DNA from: Microbacterium ureisolvens
GTDB taxonomy: Bacteria; Actinomycetota; Actinomycetes; Actinomycetales; Microbacteriaceae
DNA length: 64,000 bases
Direction of reading: 5' to 3'
Assembly: GCF_019511645.1 (NCBI RefSeq)
Contig: NZ_JAEUAX010000007.1
Location: forward strand, 124,001 to 188,000
Part shown: positions 8,835 through 18,667 of the stretch, piece by piece
Position numbering within the stretch: position 1 is the stretch's first letter
Layout: every line of letters begins with the position of its first letter
Notes under the pieces: generated by a model
Database searches by the model: none
What the model saw: only the letters and a program-made list of their open reading frames with translations
Told to the model about the DNA's origin: nothing
Position numbers and translations under genes: made by a program

Positions 8835-10306
8835 CTGAGGGTCCTCCCCGTCGCGTGCGTGAACATGAGGGCAACCGCGGGCACCGACAGGAGCACCAGC
8901 AGCACCGCGTACGGTGCGGCGGTCGGGTAGTCGAGGGCGGAAGCCGACGACCAGAAGCTCGTGGCGACCGTCGAGGTGCCGGTCGGGGCGAGCAGCAGCG
9001 TCGCGGTCAGCTCGTTCGCCGCGCCGAGGGCGACCAGGGCGGCGCCGGCGCCGATCGCGGGAAGCAGCAGCGGTACCGTGACCCGCAGCCGGGCGGCGGT
9101 GGGCGGCACCGCGAGAGCGCGCGCAGCCTCCTCGAGCGATTCCGGCACCTGCGACAGTCCGGCGCGCAGCGGCACCAGGGCCCGCGGGAGGAAGATCACG
9201 ACATAGGCGGCGACCACGGTGAACGCCGTCTGATAGAGCGACGGCGCGAAGGCGAGCGTGACCGCCACGAACGAGAGCGCGACGATGATCGCCGGGAGGC
9301 TGCTGGCCAGGTAGGCGGCGCCTTCGAGCAGCCGCGACAGCCGCCCCGGGTAGCGCACCGCCAGCCAGGCAAACGGCAGGGCGACGGCGATCGTGCAGAG
9401 TGCGCCCGCGACCGCGAGGCCGAGCGTCTGGAGCGCCGCGATGCCGACGTCGCCGAAAGCCGCAGCATCCGCTCTCAGAAGCCACCGGACCACGCTCGTC
9501 AGGGGAACCACGAGCGCACCCCCCAGCACCGCAGCCAGCGCCGCGAGCGCGGGCACGGTGAGCCGACCGAGTCCGAGCGTCTCCGGCGGGTGCGGGGAAC
9601 CGCCGCCCACGCGCGCGTAGTGTGCGCGGCCGCGAGCGGCCGACTCGGCGCCGAGGAGGATCAGGCACAGGAGCGCGAGCACGACCCCGAGGGCCGCCGC
9701 GTTGGGACCGGCGAACATGCTCTCGTAGGCGACGACGATGGCCGTGGTGAACGTGTCGAACCGCAGGAACGCGAACGCGCCGTACTCCGCGAGCAGATGG
9801 AGGGCGACCACGAGCGCCCCGCCGAGCACCGCCACCCGCAGCTGCGGCGCGACGACCCGGAAGAACACCGCCCACGACCCCATGCCGAGCGAGCGGGCGG
9901 ACTCCTCGAGCGCCGGGTCGAGACCCCTGATCGCGGCGAGGGCGGGCAGGTACACGAGCGGGAAGTACGCCAGTGTCGCGACGAGCACCGCCGCCCACAG
10001 TCCGTTCATCGACGGGATGGCGCTCGCCCATCCGTAGCTCGCGACGAACGCCGGTATCGCCAACGGGGCGGCGAGGGCGACCTTGAAGAGCCCACGGCCA
10101 GGAAGCGTCGTGCGCTCGACCAGCCATGCGCCGCCCACTCCGAGCAGCACGGTCGAAGGGACGCCGATCACCACCAGCAGCACGGTGTTGACGAGAAGCT
10201 CGGCGACCTTCGGGCGGAAGACGAGAGCCGACAGCTCCTCCCATCCCATCGCGAACGCCGCCTGCACGACATAGCCGATCGGGATCAGAGCGCCGAGTGC
10301 CAGCAC
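8831..10306 (-). CDS. fbpB: Ferric iron ABC transporter, permease (FbpB type)
   Basis: A membrane permease of about 491 residues with roughly 12 hydrophobic segments and two copies of the inner-membrane-component motif (EESARSLGMGSWAVFFRVVAPQ and EEAARALAVPPTAARLRVTVP), typical of fused FbpB-type permeases. The start is uncertain. The first usable GTG (10304-10306) lies inside the first hydrophobic stretch (LVVVVAVLAL), whose natural N-terminus extends upstream through an open frame with no ATG, GTG or TTG. A CTG at 10385-10387 overlapping the fbpA stop as CTGA would give an N-terminus LTQLQTRTP and a complete first segment. The 3' end overlaps fbpC as ATGA. Confidence 0.88.
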   Translation of the reverse strand: MLALGALIPIGYVVQAAFAMGWEELSALVFRPKVAELLVNTVLLVVIGVPSTVLLGVGGAWLVERTTLPGRGLFKVALAAPLAIPAFVASYGWASAIPSMNGLWAAVLVATLAYFPLVYLPALAAIRGLDPALEESARSLGMGSWAVFFRVVAPQLRVAVLGGALVVALHLLAEYGAFAFLRFDTFTTAIVVAYESMFAGPNAAALGVVLALLCLILLGAESAARGRAHYARVGGGSPHPPETLGLGRLTVPALAALAAVLGGALVVPLTSVVRWLLRADAAAFGDVGIAALQTLGLAVAGALCTIAVALPFAWLAVRYPGRLSRLLEGAAYLASSLPAIIVALSFVAVTLAFAPSLYQTAFTVVAAYVVIFLPRALVPLRAGLSQVPESLEEAARALAVPPTAARLRVTVPLLLPAIGAGAALVALGAANELTATLLLAPTGTSTVATSFWSSASALDYPTAAPYAVLLVLLSVPAVALMFTHATGRTLR

Positions 10307-10383
10307 CGCGACGACGACGACGAGCCCGGCGGGCGGACGCCTTTCGGCCGTGCCGCGCGCGGGTGTTCGCGTCTGGAGCTGGG

Positions 10384-11433
10384 TCAGAGGAGTCCGGCTT
10401 CCGTCATGAGTTCGATGACCGCCGGGCCGTTGAGGGTGGACGGATCGATCGTGGGCGCGTCGAGCTCCGCGAGCGGAGGAAGCTCGGCCTTGGCCGCGAC
10501 ATCGGACGCGACGGGGTACTCGAAGCTGTAGCCCTCACCGAGGATCTGCTGGCCCTGCTCCCCCGCGATGAACGCGAGGAACTGCTGCGCCTCGTCGGGG
10601 TGGGGCGCGTTCTCGAGGACCCCGCCGCCCGAGATGCTCACGAAGGCGCCGGGATCCTGGTTGCCGAAGTAGTGCAGCTTCGTGTTCGCGCTGTCTTCGG
10701 CCGCGGCGTCCTGATCGCGGAACCAGTAGTAGTGGTAGATGATGCCCACGGGCACTTCGCCCGCGTTGACCGCCTTCATGGTCACGATGTTGTTGCGGTA
10801 CTCGACCGCGTTCTCGGCCATGCCCGCCAGCCATTCGCGCGCGCCGTCCTCGCCCTGGGTCGCGAGCACGGCCGACACGATCGCCTGGAAGTCGGCCTTC
10901 GCGGGCGCGGCGCCCCACTTGCCCTTCCACTCGGGGTCGGCGAGGTCGAGGAGGGATGCCGGCAGCTCGCTCTCCGAGATCAGCTCCGGGTTGTAGACCA
11001 GCACGGTGGAGCGGGCGGCGATGCCCGTCCACAGCCCCGAGGCCGGACGGAACTGCTCCGGCACCAGCGCCAGCGTCGATTCGTCCACGGGAGCGAACAG
11101 GCCGGCCTCTTCGACGAGCGACATCGCCGGCGAGTTCTCGGTGAGGAACACGTCGGCCTGGGACGCCGTGCCCTCCTGGACGAGCTGGTTGGCGAGCTCG
11201 CTGTCGTCGCCGTTGCGGAGCACGACCTCGATGCCCGTCTCTTTCGTGAAGGCGTCCGCCCACTCCTCGGTGAGCTGCTCGTGCTGGGCGTTGTACACGA
11301 CGAGCGCGTCCGGGTTCGCGGCGTCGTCGCCGGCCGTACCGCCGGCGCAGCCGGCGAGGGCGAGTCCGGCGAGCACGACAGGCACGACGAGGATGTGACG
11401 CAGGCGCGCCGAAGACGGAAGGCGTGAAGGCAT
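10384..11433 (-). CDS. fbpA: Ferric iron ABC transporter, substrate-binding lipoprotein (FbpA type)
   Basis: A 349-residue extracytoplasmic solute-binding lipoprotein. The signal peptide ends in the lipobox LAGC (residues 26-29), so Cys29 would be lipidated. The mature protein begins DALVVYNAQHEQL, typical of the FbpA/FutA group, and carries the tyrosine-rich segment YHYYW (233-237) matching the ferric-ion tyrosine pair. First gene of an fbpABC operon. A GAGGGG ribosome site precedes the ATG, and a DtxR-type iron box lies 21 bp upstream. The order binding protein, permease, ATPase supports iron uptake. Confidence 0.93.
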   Translation of the reverse strand: MPSRLPSSARLRHILVVPVVLAGLALAGCAGGTAGDDAANPDALVVYNAQHEQLTEEWADAFTKETGIEVVLRNGDDSELANQLVQEGTASQADVFLTENSPAMSLVEEAGLFAPVDESTLALVPEQFRPASGLWTGIAARSTVLVYNPELISESELPASLLDLADPEWKGKWGAAPAKADFQAIVSAVLATQGEDGAREWLAGMAENAVEYRNNIVTMKAVNAGEVPVGIIYHYYWFRDQDAAAEDSANTKLHYFGNQDPGAFVSISGGGVLENAPHPDEAQQFLAFIAGEQGQQILGEGYSFEYPVASDVAAKAELPPLAELDAPTIDPSTLNGPAVIELMTEAGLL

Positions 11434-11453
11434 GGGGGACCCCTCAGGAACAG

Positions 11454-11472
11454 GCAGGTAAGGCTAGCCTAA
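11454..11472 (-). promoter_or_regulatory. DtxR/IdeR-type iron box upstream of fbpABC
   Basis: Read on the minus strand, TTAGGCTAGCCTTACCTGC matches the DtxR/IdeR consensus at 15 of 19 positions. It ends 21 bp before the fbpA ATG, so bound repressor would block promoter or early transcript. It shares the half-site TTAGGCTAG with the box at 5006-5024. Confidence 0.8.
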
Positions 11473-11526
11473 AGCACCGGCTCCTGGTGTTTCGTCCGGA
11501 TCTCGTCGCCGTGCGCGACGGACCGG

Positions 11527-12894
11527 TCAGTACCAGATGCTTAGGCGCGGCGCCGTGTGCCAGCCGAGCACGCGCGTCGCGATCGTCAGCGGATCGGATG
11601 CCCCGTCCCCGGCGCCTGCGACCGTCACGCGCCCCGCGGCGGCCAGGGTCGCGAGCGACACGCCGCCCAGGTAGGTCGCCGACAGCTCCGCCACGCCGAG
11701 CATCACCGTCACGCCCTCGGCCACCTCGCCGCCGAGCGCTCGCACACGGCCGGCACCGGACTCGTCGACCTCCAGGAGATAGCGCCCGGCGGCGATGCCC
11801 AGCGGATCGGACACATCGAGCACGAGCGCACCGGGGCCTCCGTAGCGGCGGGTCTCGAGAGCGGCGACGACGTCGAGGATCCGCACGTACTGGTGGTCGC
11901 GCACGCTGACCTTCGCGGCGCGCTGGTCGGCGATCATCCACAGCAGCGGCTCGTCGACCGACAGCTCGCCGGCGTGCACCTCGGCGACGAGATCGAGCTC
12001 GAGGAGGAACCGCCACAGTGCCGCGTAGGCGTCGTCCGTCTCTGCCAGCAGGTAGTGGACCGAGACGGTCGCCTTCGTGAAGTCGTCGTGGTTCTCGCGA
12101 ACCGCGTATACGGCGGCGCCGCGCACATCGCCGTCGGCGTCGGTGTACTGCACCGCCCGCTTCTCGGCGGTCTTCTCCGCCGCCGGGTTCGTCCCGGCGA
12201 ATCCGTCCCAGTGGCTGTGGGGCACGTCGATCTCACCGGCCCGGCGGTGCCGCACCCGCTCGTGGAGGGCGGGCATCAGCTCGCGCACGCGCTCGCGGCT
12301 GATGAAGTCGATCCGCCCAGCCGGCTGAGGCCCGATCCATCCCGCACGCTTCGTCTCGATCCGCCAGGACGCGCCGGCGGCGGCCGGTGCGAATCCGTAG
12401 CGCCCGTAGAGCGGCGACTCGCTCACCGTGAGCATGGCCATCGGGACGCCGGCCGCGTGGGCGGCCCGCAGCTCGCCCTCGAGCATCGCCCGTGCGACGC
12501 CCTTACGCCGATGCGTCGGCGCGACGGTGACCGCCGAGATCGCGCAGGACGGGATCATCGCCTCGCCGGGAACCGTGAGCTCGCCCAGCCACGACGCGAT
12601 GGTCGCCACGGGTGCGTCCATCGGCGATTCCGGGTCGAAGACCCCGGTGAGCCGCCGGTAGCCGCTGCGCTCGCGCGACGCCGCGATCTGCTCGGCGGTG
12701 CGTTCTCCGTCCTGGAAGCCCCGCGCGACGGACTGCAGCCAGCCGACGTACTCGTCGCTGTCGACGGCCAGGCGCCGGTAGTCCAGTCCGTTCGCGGCCA
12801 GGCGCTCGGCGGACTCGCCGTCGACGGGTCCGGCACGGAAGGCGGCGCGCTCGGTCTCGCCGACACGGCCGTAGGTCGTTTCGCGCATGCTCAT
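11527..12894 (-). CDS. Eis-family GNAT N-acetyltransferase
   Basis: A 455-residue protein built like Enhanced Intracellular Survival proteins: an N-terminal GNAT domain with acetyl-CoA motif TVAPTHRRKGVARAML (near residue 120), a degenerate central GNAT domain, and a C-terminal SCP2-like domain. The family's general-acid tyrosine is probably in SPLYGRYGF. The chain ends SIWY; in Mycobacterium Eis the C-terminal carboxylate (of a Phe) takes part in catalysis, so the aromatic end fits. Known substrates in the family are amines, including aminoglycosides and lysines; the substrate here is unknown. The ATG at 12892-12894 follows GAGGAG. It lies 59 nt after ispE on the same strand. Confidence 0.88.
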   Translation of the reverse strand: MSMRETTYGRVGETERAAFRAGPVDGESAERLAANGLDYRRLAVDSDEYVGWLQSVARGFQDGERTAEQIAASRERSGYRRLTGVFDPESPMDAPVATIASWLGELTVPGEAMIPSCAISAVTVAPTHRRKGVARAMLEGELRAAHAAGVPMAMLTVSESPLYGRYGFAPAAAGASWRIETKRAGWIGPQPAGRIDFISRERVRELMPALHERVRHRRAGEIDVPHSHWDGFAGTNPAAEKTAEKRAVQYTDADGDVRGAAVYAVRENHDDFTKATVSVHYLLAETDDAYAALWRFLLELDLVAEVHAGELSVDEPLLWMIADQRAAKVSVRDHQYVRILDVVAALETRRYGGPGALVLDVSDPLGIAAGRYLLEVDESGAGRVRALGGEVAEGVTVMLGVAELSATYLGGVSLATLAAAGRVTVAGAGDGASDPLTIATRVLGWHTAPRLSIWY

Positions 12895-12953
12895 GGATCT
12901 CCTCTCCACGCCCGTGAGGGCACAGCTTGATGTGCGGCCGACGCTGAGCCGCT

Positions 12954-13880
12954 TCAGGTGACCACTCGCGCGCCGGCGACGGGGCCGTGCACGTGGAGCG
13001 CCTCGTAGCCCGCCGCCGACAGCGTGATCTGCAGTTCCAGCGCCGACTCCGGGTCGACGGTGAGGAACGCCAGCGTAGGCCCCGACCCCGACACCATCCC
13101 CGCCAGGGCACCGGACTCCTCGCCGAGCTCGAGCACCTCGCGCAGCTCCGGGCGCAGCGAGAGCGCCGCCACCTGCAGATCGTTGCGCGTGTGCTCGGCG
13201 AGCGCGATGGGGTCCGCCGCCCGCAGCGCCTGCAGAACGCCGGGCGCGACGGCGGGCGCGTGCGCGCCAGAGACGATGTCGGGCCGCGCGCGCAGCTCGT
13301 CGAGGTGCCTGTAGACCTCCGGCGTCGACAGGCCCGCGTTCGACGGCACCACGACCCAGTCGAAACGGCCCTTCGCGAGCGCCGGGCTCAGCTGGTCGCC
13401 GCGCCCGGTGCCGATCGCCGTTCCGCCCATCAGAGCGAACGGCACGTCGGCGCCGAGCCGGGCCGCGAGCTTGTGCAGCTCGGCGGTGCCGAGCTCTGCC
13501 CCCCACAGCGCATCGCACGCGACGAGGGCGGCCGCAGCATCCGCCGACCCGCCGCCCATGCCGCCCGCGACCGGCACGTGCTTCACGATGTCGAGGTGCA
13601 CGCCGCCGGCGTGCCCGATCCGCTGAGCCACGAGCCGTGCCGCGCGCACCGCGAGGTTGCGGTCGTCGGCGGGGACCCCCGACACGTCGACGGTTCCCGA
13701 GATCGACACCGTGAACTCGTCGGAGGGCGACGCCCACATGTCCTCGTACAGCGACACCGCCTGGTACGCCGACGCGACGTCGTGGTACCCGTCCTCGTGC
13801 ACGCCGCCGACCTCGAAGAAGAGGTTGAGCTTGCCGGGCGCCCGGACCCGGACACCGGAGGCTTCGAGAGCCTGACTCAC
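12954..13880 (-). CDS. ispE: 4-diphosphocytidyl-2-C-methyl-D-erythritol kinase
   Basis: A GHMP kinase of the MEP isoprenoid pathway; phosphorylates CDP-methylerythritol in the cytosol. 308 residues: N-terminal [22 protein letters not shown], the glycine-rich ATP motif [15 protein letters not shown] near residue 107, and C-terminal [12 protein letters not shown]. The GTG start (13878-13880) overlaps the stop of the upstream aldo/keto reductase as GTGA. In related actinobacteria ispE follows rsmA directly; here three other genes separate them. Confidence 0.95.
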   Translation of the reverse strand: MSQALEASGVRVRAPGKLNLFFEVGGVHEDGYHDVASAYQAVSLYEDMWASPSDEFTVSISGTVDVSGVPADDRNLAVRAARLVAQRIGHAGGVHLDIVKHVPVAGGMGGGSADAAAALVACDALWGAELGTAELHKLAARLGADVPFALMGGTAIGTGRGDQLSPALAKGRFDWVVVPSNAGLSTPEVYRHLDELRARPDIVSGAHAPAVAPGVLQALRAADPIALAEHTRNDLQVAALSLRPELREVLELGEESGALAGMVSGSGPTLAFLTVDPESALELQITLSAAGYEALHVHGPVAGARVVT

Positions 13881-14944
13881 CGGTTCGCCGATTCCGCCCA
13901 GAGGTCCACGTCGATCCCGTCCGACAGGGCGTCGATCCGCTCCTCCTCCTCGACGGTGAAGGCCGGACCCTCGAGCGCCTTGAGGTTCTCATCGAGCTGC
14001 TCCGCGCGCGAGGCGCCGATCAGCGCCGACGCGACCACCGGGTTGCGCAGCACCCACTGGATCGACATCTGGGCGAGGGTCTGCCCGCGCTCCTTCGCGA
14101 TGACGTCGAGCGATCGCAGGGTCGACAGCCCCTTCTCGCTGAGCGAGCCGTTCGGAAGCGACCTGCGCTGCTGCGCACGCTCGGCCGAGCCGTCGCCCAG
14201 GTACTTGCCGGTGAGCAGCCCCTGCGCCAGCGGCGTGAACGCGATCGCGCCCATGCCCTCCTGCTTCAGCACTCCCGTGAGGCCGTCCTCGACCCAGCGG
14301 TTCAGGATCGAGTACGCCGGCTGGTGGATCACGAGCGGGGTTCCCAGCGAACGGGCGACGGATGCTGCCACCGCCGTGCGCTCCGCGCTGTAGGACGAGA
14401 TGCCGACGTAGAGCGCCTTGCCCTGCCGCACCAGCGTGTCGAGCGCGCCGACGGTCTCTTCGATCGGCACGTCGGGGTCGACGCGGTGCGAGTAGAAGAT
14501 GTCGACGTAGTCGACGCTCATGCGCTTCAGCGACTGCTCGGCGCTCGAGATGAGGTACTTGCGCGAGCCGCCGTTGCCGTAGGGACCGTGCCACATGTCG
14601 TAGCCGGCCTTGGACGAGATGATGAGCTCGTCGCGGTACGGCGCGAAGTCCTCGCGCATCATGCGCCCGAAGTTCGTCTCCGCGGTGCCGTAGGGAGGGC
14701 CGTAGTTGTTCGCCAGGTCGAAGTGGGTGATGCCGCGGTCGAACGCGTGACGCAGCAGCGCCCGCTGGTTGTCGAACGGGATGTTGTCGCCGAAGTTCCA
14801 CCAGAGGCCGAGCGACACGGGCGGCAGCGTGAGCCCGGAAGCGCCGACCCGGCGGTAGCCCGCGCCGTTGTAGCGGTCGGCCGCGGCGGTGTAGGGGCGG
14901 TGGAGGTCTCCTCCATGGGACAGGTAGCGCGCGTCTTCGGTCAC
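13877..14944 (-). CDS. Aldo/keto reductase, YghZ / L-glyceraldehyde 3-phosphate reductase type
   Basis: A 355-residue NADPH-dependent (beta/alpha)8 reductase. Visible catalytic elements are [12 protein letters not shown] (Asp, Tyr), [20 protein letters not shown] (Lys) and [11 protein letters not shown] (His). The long form with this insertion is typical of YghZ, which detoxifies L-glyceraldehyde 3-phosphate and other aldehydes. The GTG start at 14942-14944 has TAGCCT six bases upstream, a leaderless-type promoter. The stop overlaps the ispE start, so this promoter probably also drives ispE and perhaps the Eis-like gene. Confidence 0.9.
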   Translation of the reverse strand: MTEDARYLSHGGDLHRPYTAAADRYNGAGYRRVGASGLTLPPVSLGLWWNFGDNIPFDNQRALLRHAFDRGITHFDLANNYGPPYGTAETNFGRMMREDFAPYRDELIISSKAGYDMWHGPYGNGGSRKYLISSAEQSLKRMSVDYVDIFYSHRVDPDVPIEETVGALDTLVRQGKALYVGISSYSAERTAVAASVARSLGTPLVIHQPAYSILNRWVEDGLTGVLKQEGMGAIAFTPLAQGLLTGKYLGDGSAERAQQRRSLPNGSLSEKGLSTLRSLDVIAKERGQTLAQMSIQWVLRNPVVASALIGASRAEQLDENLKALEGPAFTVEEEERIDALSDGIDVDLWAESANR

Positions 14945-15141
14945 CGGTCCAGGCTAGCGAGGTCGGCCCCGGCGCGCAGGAGGAGTGGCGCGGCACATCG
15001 GAGTGCCCCGTGTCAAGGGTCTACGCACGAAACGTCGTCGTAACGGACGCTCCCTATCGTGGCGTCACCGCGACACCGCGCAAGAGCCCACGACACCACG
15101 CGGCCCGAGCGCACCGCCCATCGAGCGAGAAGGAGGACGGC

Positions 15142-16728
15142 ATGACCCTGCTGTCTGCACTGCCCCCGGCCACCGACCCGTGGAGCGTGCTCGCCGCGCG
15201 CGCCGACGTGGTGGTCGATCGTGGCATCCTCCATGTCGTCCACGACGACGTCTCGCCTCACGACGCCCGCGAGCGCGACCTGCTCCTCGTCGCCGACGCG
15301 CTCGCCGACGCCGGCGTCGAGGTCCTCCTCATCCGGCACGATCGCACTGTTCCGGCGCTGGTCGTGGACGTCCGCCATCGTGAGGCGGTGCACGCGGCGC
15401 TGGCCGCGGTCTGCACGCGCGAGCCGCTGTACGTCAAAGCCAAGGGGCGCGCCCCGCAGCTCGCCTGCGACGCCGCGGACGTGCCGGACTCGCCCACGGC
15501 GCTGCGCGTCTACCGTCCGCGCCTCAGCCGCTCTGGGTCGCTCCGCTACGGCCCCTCGCTGGCAGTGCATCTGGAGTTCTGGCGCTTCGGCGACGACGTG
15601 ATCGAAGCGCCCCGCGACAACGCGCTGCTGCGCCGTCGCACCGCGGCCGAGGACATCGCGTACGAGACGGTCGAACGCCACGGCCGCACCTGGCGGACGA
15701 TCTCCGGCATGTTCGATCCGCAGCCGCTGGAGGTCACCGAGGATGTCGACCTCGTCTTCTCCTGGGTCGACGGGTCGTCGAGCGAGTTCCGCCGCCAGCG
15801 CGCTGCCCAGCTCTCCGAGTACGTCGTGGGCGAGGGCGACGACGGCCCGGCGCGGTACCGCCACGTCGACGAGCTGCGCTATGCGCTGCGAAGCGTGCAC
15901 ATGTACGCGCCGTGGATCCGGCGCATCTTCATCGCCACCGACTCGCCGGCACCGTCGTGGCTGCTCGACCACCCGAAGGTGACGATCGTGCGCAGCGAGG
16001 AGTTCTTCGCCGACCCGTCGGTGCTGCCCACGCACAACTCGCACGCGGTCGAGGCGCAGCTTCACAGGATCCCCGGCCTTGCGGAGCACTTCCTCTACTC
16101 GAACGACGACATGTTCTTCGGGCGTGCCGTCGAGCCCGAGCTGTTCTTCACCCCCGCCGGGGTCACCAAATTCGTCGAGTGCGGGGTGCGCATCGGCGCC
16201 GGCGAGCCCGCCCTCCACCGCAGCGGCCACGACAACGGCCTTCGGGTCAACCGCGCGCTGTTGAAGGAGCGGTTCGGCCGCACGATCGTGCGCGACCTGG
16301 AGCATTGCGCGGCGCCGTTGCGTCGAAGCGTCATGGCCGAGCTCGAAGCGACTTTCCCCGACGATTTCGCGCGGACCGCGGCATCCCGTTTCCGCTCGGC
16401 GACCGACGTGTCGGTGACCAACAGCCTGTACCACTACTACGCCCTGCTCACCGGGCGGGCGATCGCCACGCGGGCGCCGCGGGTCCGCTATGCGCAGACC
16501 ACGATCGCCGCCGGGCTTCGCCGCATGGAGCGGCTCGCCGAGCGCTGCGACGTCGACATGTTCTGCCTCAACGACGGCGGGGAGGTCGAGGTGCCCGAAG
16601 ACGTGCGGGTACGGGCCATCCGCGGCGCTCTGGAGCGCATGTTCCCGGTGCGGGCTCCCTGGGAGCGGGACGAGCTCAGTGCATCACGGGAATCGGCGCG
16701 GTCGGCGCATCCTTCCGCGCGGCGATGA
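15142..16728 (+). CDS. Stealth-family sugar-phosphate transferase (capsular polysaccharide phosphotransferase)
   Basis: A 528-residue member of the Stealth family, which includes bacterial hexose-1-phosphate transferases and human GNPTAB. The four conserved regions can be followed: CR1 [15 protein letters not shown] near residue 205, CR2 from [20 protein letters not shown] through [16 protein letters not shown]3 [17 protein letters not shown] to the [10 protein letters not shown] segment, then a C-terminal region with FCLNDGG. No signal peptide or membrane segment is obvious. A near-perfect ribosome site AAGGAGGA precedes the ATG. It stands alone, without other capsule genes, between backbone genes, and its 3' end overlaps the convergent phosphoesterase gene by 53 nt. 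Acceptor and donor are unknown. Confidence 0.9.
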   Translation: MTLLSALPPATDPWSVLAARADVVVDRGILHVVHDDVSPHDARERDLLLVADALADAGVEVLLIRHDRTVPALVVDVRHREAVHAALAAVCTREPLYVKAKGRAPQLACDAADVPDSPTALRVYRPRLSRSGSLRYGPSLAVHLEFWRFGDDVIEAPRDNALLRRRTAAEDIAYETVERHGRTWRTISGMFDPQPLEVTEDVDLVFSWVDGSSSEFRRQRAAQLSEYVVGEGDDGPARYRHVDELRYALRSVHMYAPWIRRIFIATDSPAPSWLLDHPKVTIVRSEEFFADPSVLPTHNSHAVEAQLHRIPGLAEHFLYSNDDMFFGRAVEPELFFTPAGVTKFVECGVRIGAGEPALHRSGHDNGLRVNRALLKERFGRTIVRDLEHCAAPLRRSVMAELEATFPDDFARTAASRFRSATDVSVTNSLYHYYALLTGRAIATRAPRVRYAQTTIAAGLRRMERLAERCDVDMFCLNDGGEVEVPEDVRVRAIRGALERMFPVRAPWERDELSASRESARSAHPSARR

Positions 16729-17596
16729 ACGGCGCGACACCGGCCAGGCCGAGCCGGCGCTGCGCCTCCTCGGCATCGATGTGCTCGAGCGCACGGGGAG
16801 CGTCGACCGGAACCACCGAGTGCACGACGGTGTCGTCGTACACGTGCACGATGTTGAACGCCTGCGCGCCGTCCTGAGGACGCGTGCCCCCGGTGGGAAC
16901 CGTGAGGTCCTGGGCGTAGCAGGTCGACGACGCCACCGACACCGGGATGCCGGCGAACGTCGCGAACGTCGAATAGTGGAGGTGGCCGGCGATGATGGCC
17001 CGCACGTCGGTGCCCCGCAGCACCGCCGCGAGCCGCCGCTGGTCGTGCAGCTCGACGCTCGCCGCGAGCGGCAGCACGCTCGGCACCGGCGGGTGGTGCA
17101 TCGCGAGGATCGTGCCCAGGGGTGCGGGCGTCGCCAGCACGCCGGCGAGCCACATGAGCTGATCGTCGCTCACCTCGCCGTGGTGGTGGCCGGGCACGCT
17201 GGTGTCGAGCGTGATCACGCGGAGGCCGTCGAGCTCGTCGACCCGGTCGACGGGTCGATCGTCGGACGCCTCGTCGTACAGGCCCGCGCGGAAAGCCCCT
17301 CGCTCGTCGTGGTTGCCCATCACCCACAGCACGCGCGCGCCGATTCGCTCCGCGAGCGGCTCGACGAGCCCGCGCAGCGCGGCGTACGCGCCCGGTTCGC
17401 CGAGGTCGGCGAGGTCGCCGGTGACGATGATCGCGTCAGGGCGGATGCCGCTCGCCTCGATCACGCCGACGGTGTCGGCGAGCCGGTTCGCGCCGTCGAC
17501 GACGTCGAAGAGGCGCGGGGTCGATGGCGCGCGCAGGTGGGTGTCGCTGAGGTGCAGCAGGATGCGTTCGGGAGCCGGGTATTCGGCGGTGCGCAT
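16676..17596 (-). CDS. Calcineurin-like metallophosphoesterase, CpdA-like
   Basis: A 306-residue two-metal phosphoesterase. The metal-ligand motifs are all present in order: LSDTHLR (D, H), [11 protein letters not shown] (GD), VMGNHDER (GNHD), MHHPPVP (H) and AGHLHYSTF (GHxH). This pattern fits class III cyclic nucleotide phosphodiesterases such as CpdA, but related enzymes hydrolyse other phosphoesters, so cAMP is a guess. It overlaps the Stealth gene tail to tail by 53 nt. Confidence 0.88.
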   Translation of the reverse strand: MRTAEYPAPERILLHLSDTHLRAPSTPRLFDVVDGANRLADTVGVIEASGIRPDAIIVTGDLADLGEPGAYAALRGLVEPLAERIGARVLWVMGNHDERGAFRAGLYDEASDDRPVDRVDELDGLRVITLDTSVPGHHHGEVSDDQLMWLAGVLATPAPLGTILAMHHPPVPSVLPLAASVELHDQRRLAAVLRGTDVRAIIAGHLHYSTFATFAGIPVSVASSTCYAQDLTVPTGGTRPQDGAQAFNIVHVYDDTVVHSVVPVDAPRALEHIDAEEAQRRLGLAGVAPFIAARKDAPTAPIPVMH

Positions 17597-17714
17597 GTCG
17601 GGTCACTCCGGTCCGCCGGAAGGCGAGGTGCCTGTGGATCCGGACGACGGACCCTGGAATGTTACCGGCTTGTTTCGCACGAAGCCCGACGGCGCGGTGA
17701 AGATCCGCTGAATT

Positions 17715-18575
17715 TCAGCTGACCGTCGCGCCCTCCGCGGCCTGCGCGATGCGCACGTAGTCGTCGATCGAGAGGTCCTCGCCGCGCGCGGTCGGCGCGA
17801 CGGCGGCGGCTTCCAGGATCATGGATGCCGCGGCCGCCGACCCGCCGAGCACGCCGGCCGTCGCCTGCCGGAGCATCTTGCGCCGCTGCTGGAACGCGGC
17901 ATCCACGATCGCGAACGTCCGCCTGCGCAGCTCCTCGTCGCCGCGCGGCTCGGCGGCGCGGTGGAACCCGACGAGCACGCTGTCGACGTTCGGGACCGGC
18001 CAGAAGACCTGTCGGGAGACCGTCCCCGCGAGGCGCCACGGGCCGTACCACGCGGCCTTGACGCTGGGCGCCCCGTACACCTTCGATCCGGGAGGGGCGG
18101 CGAGCCGCTCCCCCACCTCGGCCTGCACCATCACGACGCCGCGGTCGAGCGCGGCGAAGTTCTCGAGGAAGTGCAGGAGCACCGGCACGCTCACGTTGTA
18201 CGGCAGGTTCGCGACCAGCACGGTCGGATCGCCCGGCAGCTCGGTGACGCGCAGCGCGTCGGCGTCGACCACCGTGAGCGCGCCGTCGGCGACGCCATGG
18301 GCGGCTGCGGTGACGGGCAGCCGCTCGGCCAGGCGGTGGTCGATCTCGACGGCGGTGACGGATGCCCCGGCCTCCAGGATCGCGAGGGTCAGCGACCCCA
18401 GTCCCGGCCCCACCTCGACGACACGGTCGCCCGGCTCGACCTCGGCGACGTGCACGATCTTGCGAACGGTATTGGCGTCGACGACGAAGTTCTGCCCGAG
18501 CTTCTTGGTCGGCGTCACGTCGAGTTCGGCGGCGAGCGCGCGGATCTCGGCCGCACCGAGGAGTGTCACGGGCAT
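17715..18575 (-). CDS. rsmA: 16S rRNA (adenine1518-N6/adenine1519-N6)-dimethyltransferase
   Basis: KsgA/RsmA dimethylates two adjacent adenines in the helix 45 loop of 16S rRNA during 30S maturation. 286 residues: [13 protein letters not shown] near the N-terminus, SAM motif [19 protein letters not shown], and the catalytic [11 protein letters not shown]. The C-terminal helical domain has [15 protein letters not shown]. The ATG at 18573-18575 gives MPVTLLG and has GGGGCGC just upstream. A GTG nine bases earlier (18582-18584) is possible but gains nothing. Confidence 0.96.
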   Translation of the reverse strand: MPVTLLGAAEIRALAAELDVTPTKKLGQNFVVDANTVRKIVHVAEVEPGDRVVEVGPGLGSLTLAILEAGASVTAVEIDHRLAERLPVTAAAHGVADGALTVVDADALRVTELPGDPTVLVANLPYNVSVPVLLHFLENFAALDRGVVMVQAEVGERLAAPPGSKVYGAPSVKAAWYGPWRLAGTVSRQVFWPVPNVDSVLVGFHRAAEPRGDEELRRRTFAIVDAAFQQRRKMLRQATAGVLGGSAAAASMILEAAAVAPTARGEDLSIDDYVRIAQAAEGATVS

Positions 18576-18667
18576 GCGCCCCACTGTACCGAGCGCCGCC
18601 CGGCGGCATCGGCGACGAGCCGCGGATGCCCTCGCCCTCGCAAGTGCCGGACGCTAGCGTGACCAGC

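Noticed and set aside
7713..10244. 843-codon frame that seems to fuse a protein to FbpC
   Set aside because: The N-terminal part is an off-frame reading of fbpB. The ABC domain begins at the ATG at 8834, in ATGA overlap with fbpB.
11527..13992. 821-codon frame extending the Eis-like gene through ispE
   Set aside because: Off-frame reading of ispE; a good GAGGAG site precedes the ATG at 12894.
17597..17714. Additional small gene between the phosphoesterase and rsmA
   Set aside because: No frame with a start, ribosome site and plausible protein was found in this 118-bp gap.
18576..18584. GTG start at 18584 for rsmA
   Set aside because: The ATG at 18575 has a purine-rich site at proper spacing and gives the family-typical N-terminus.
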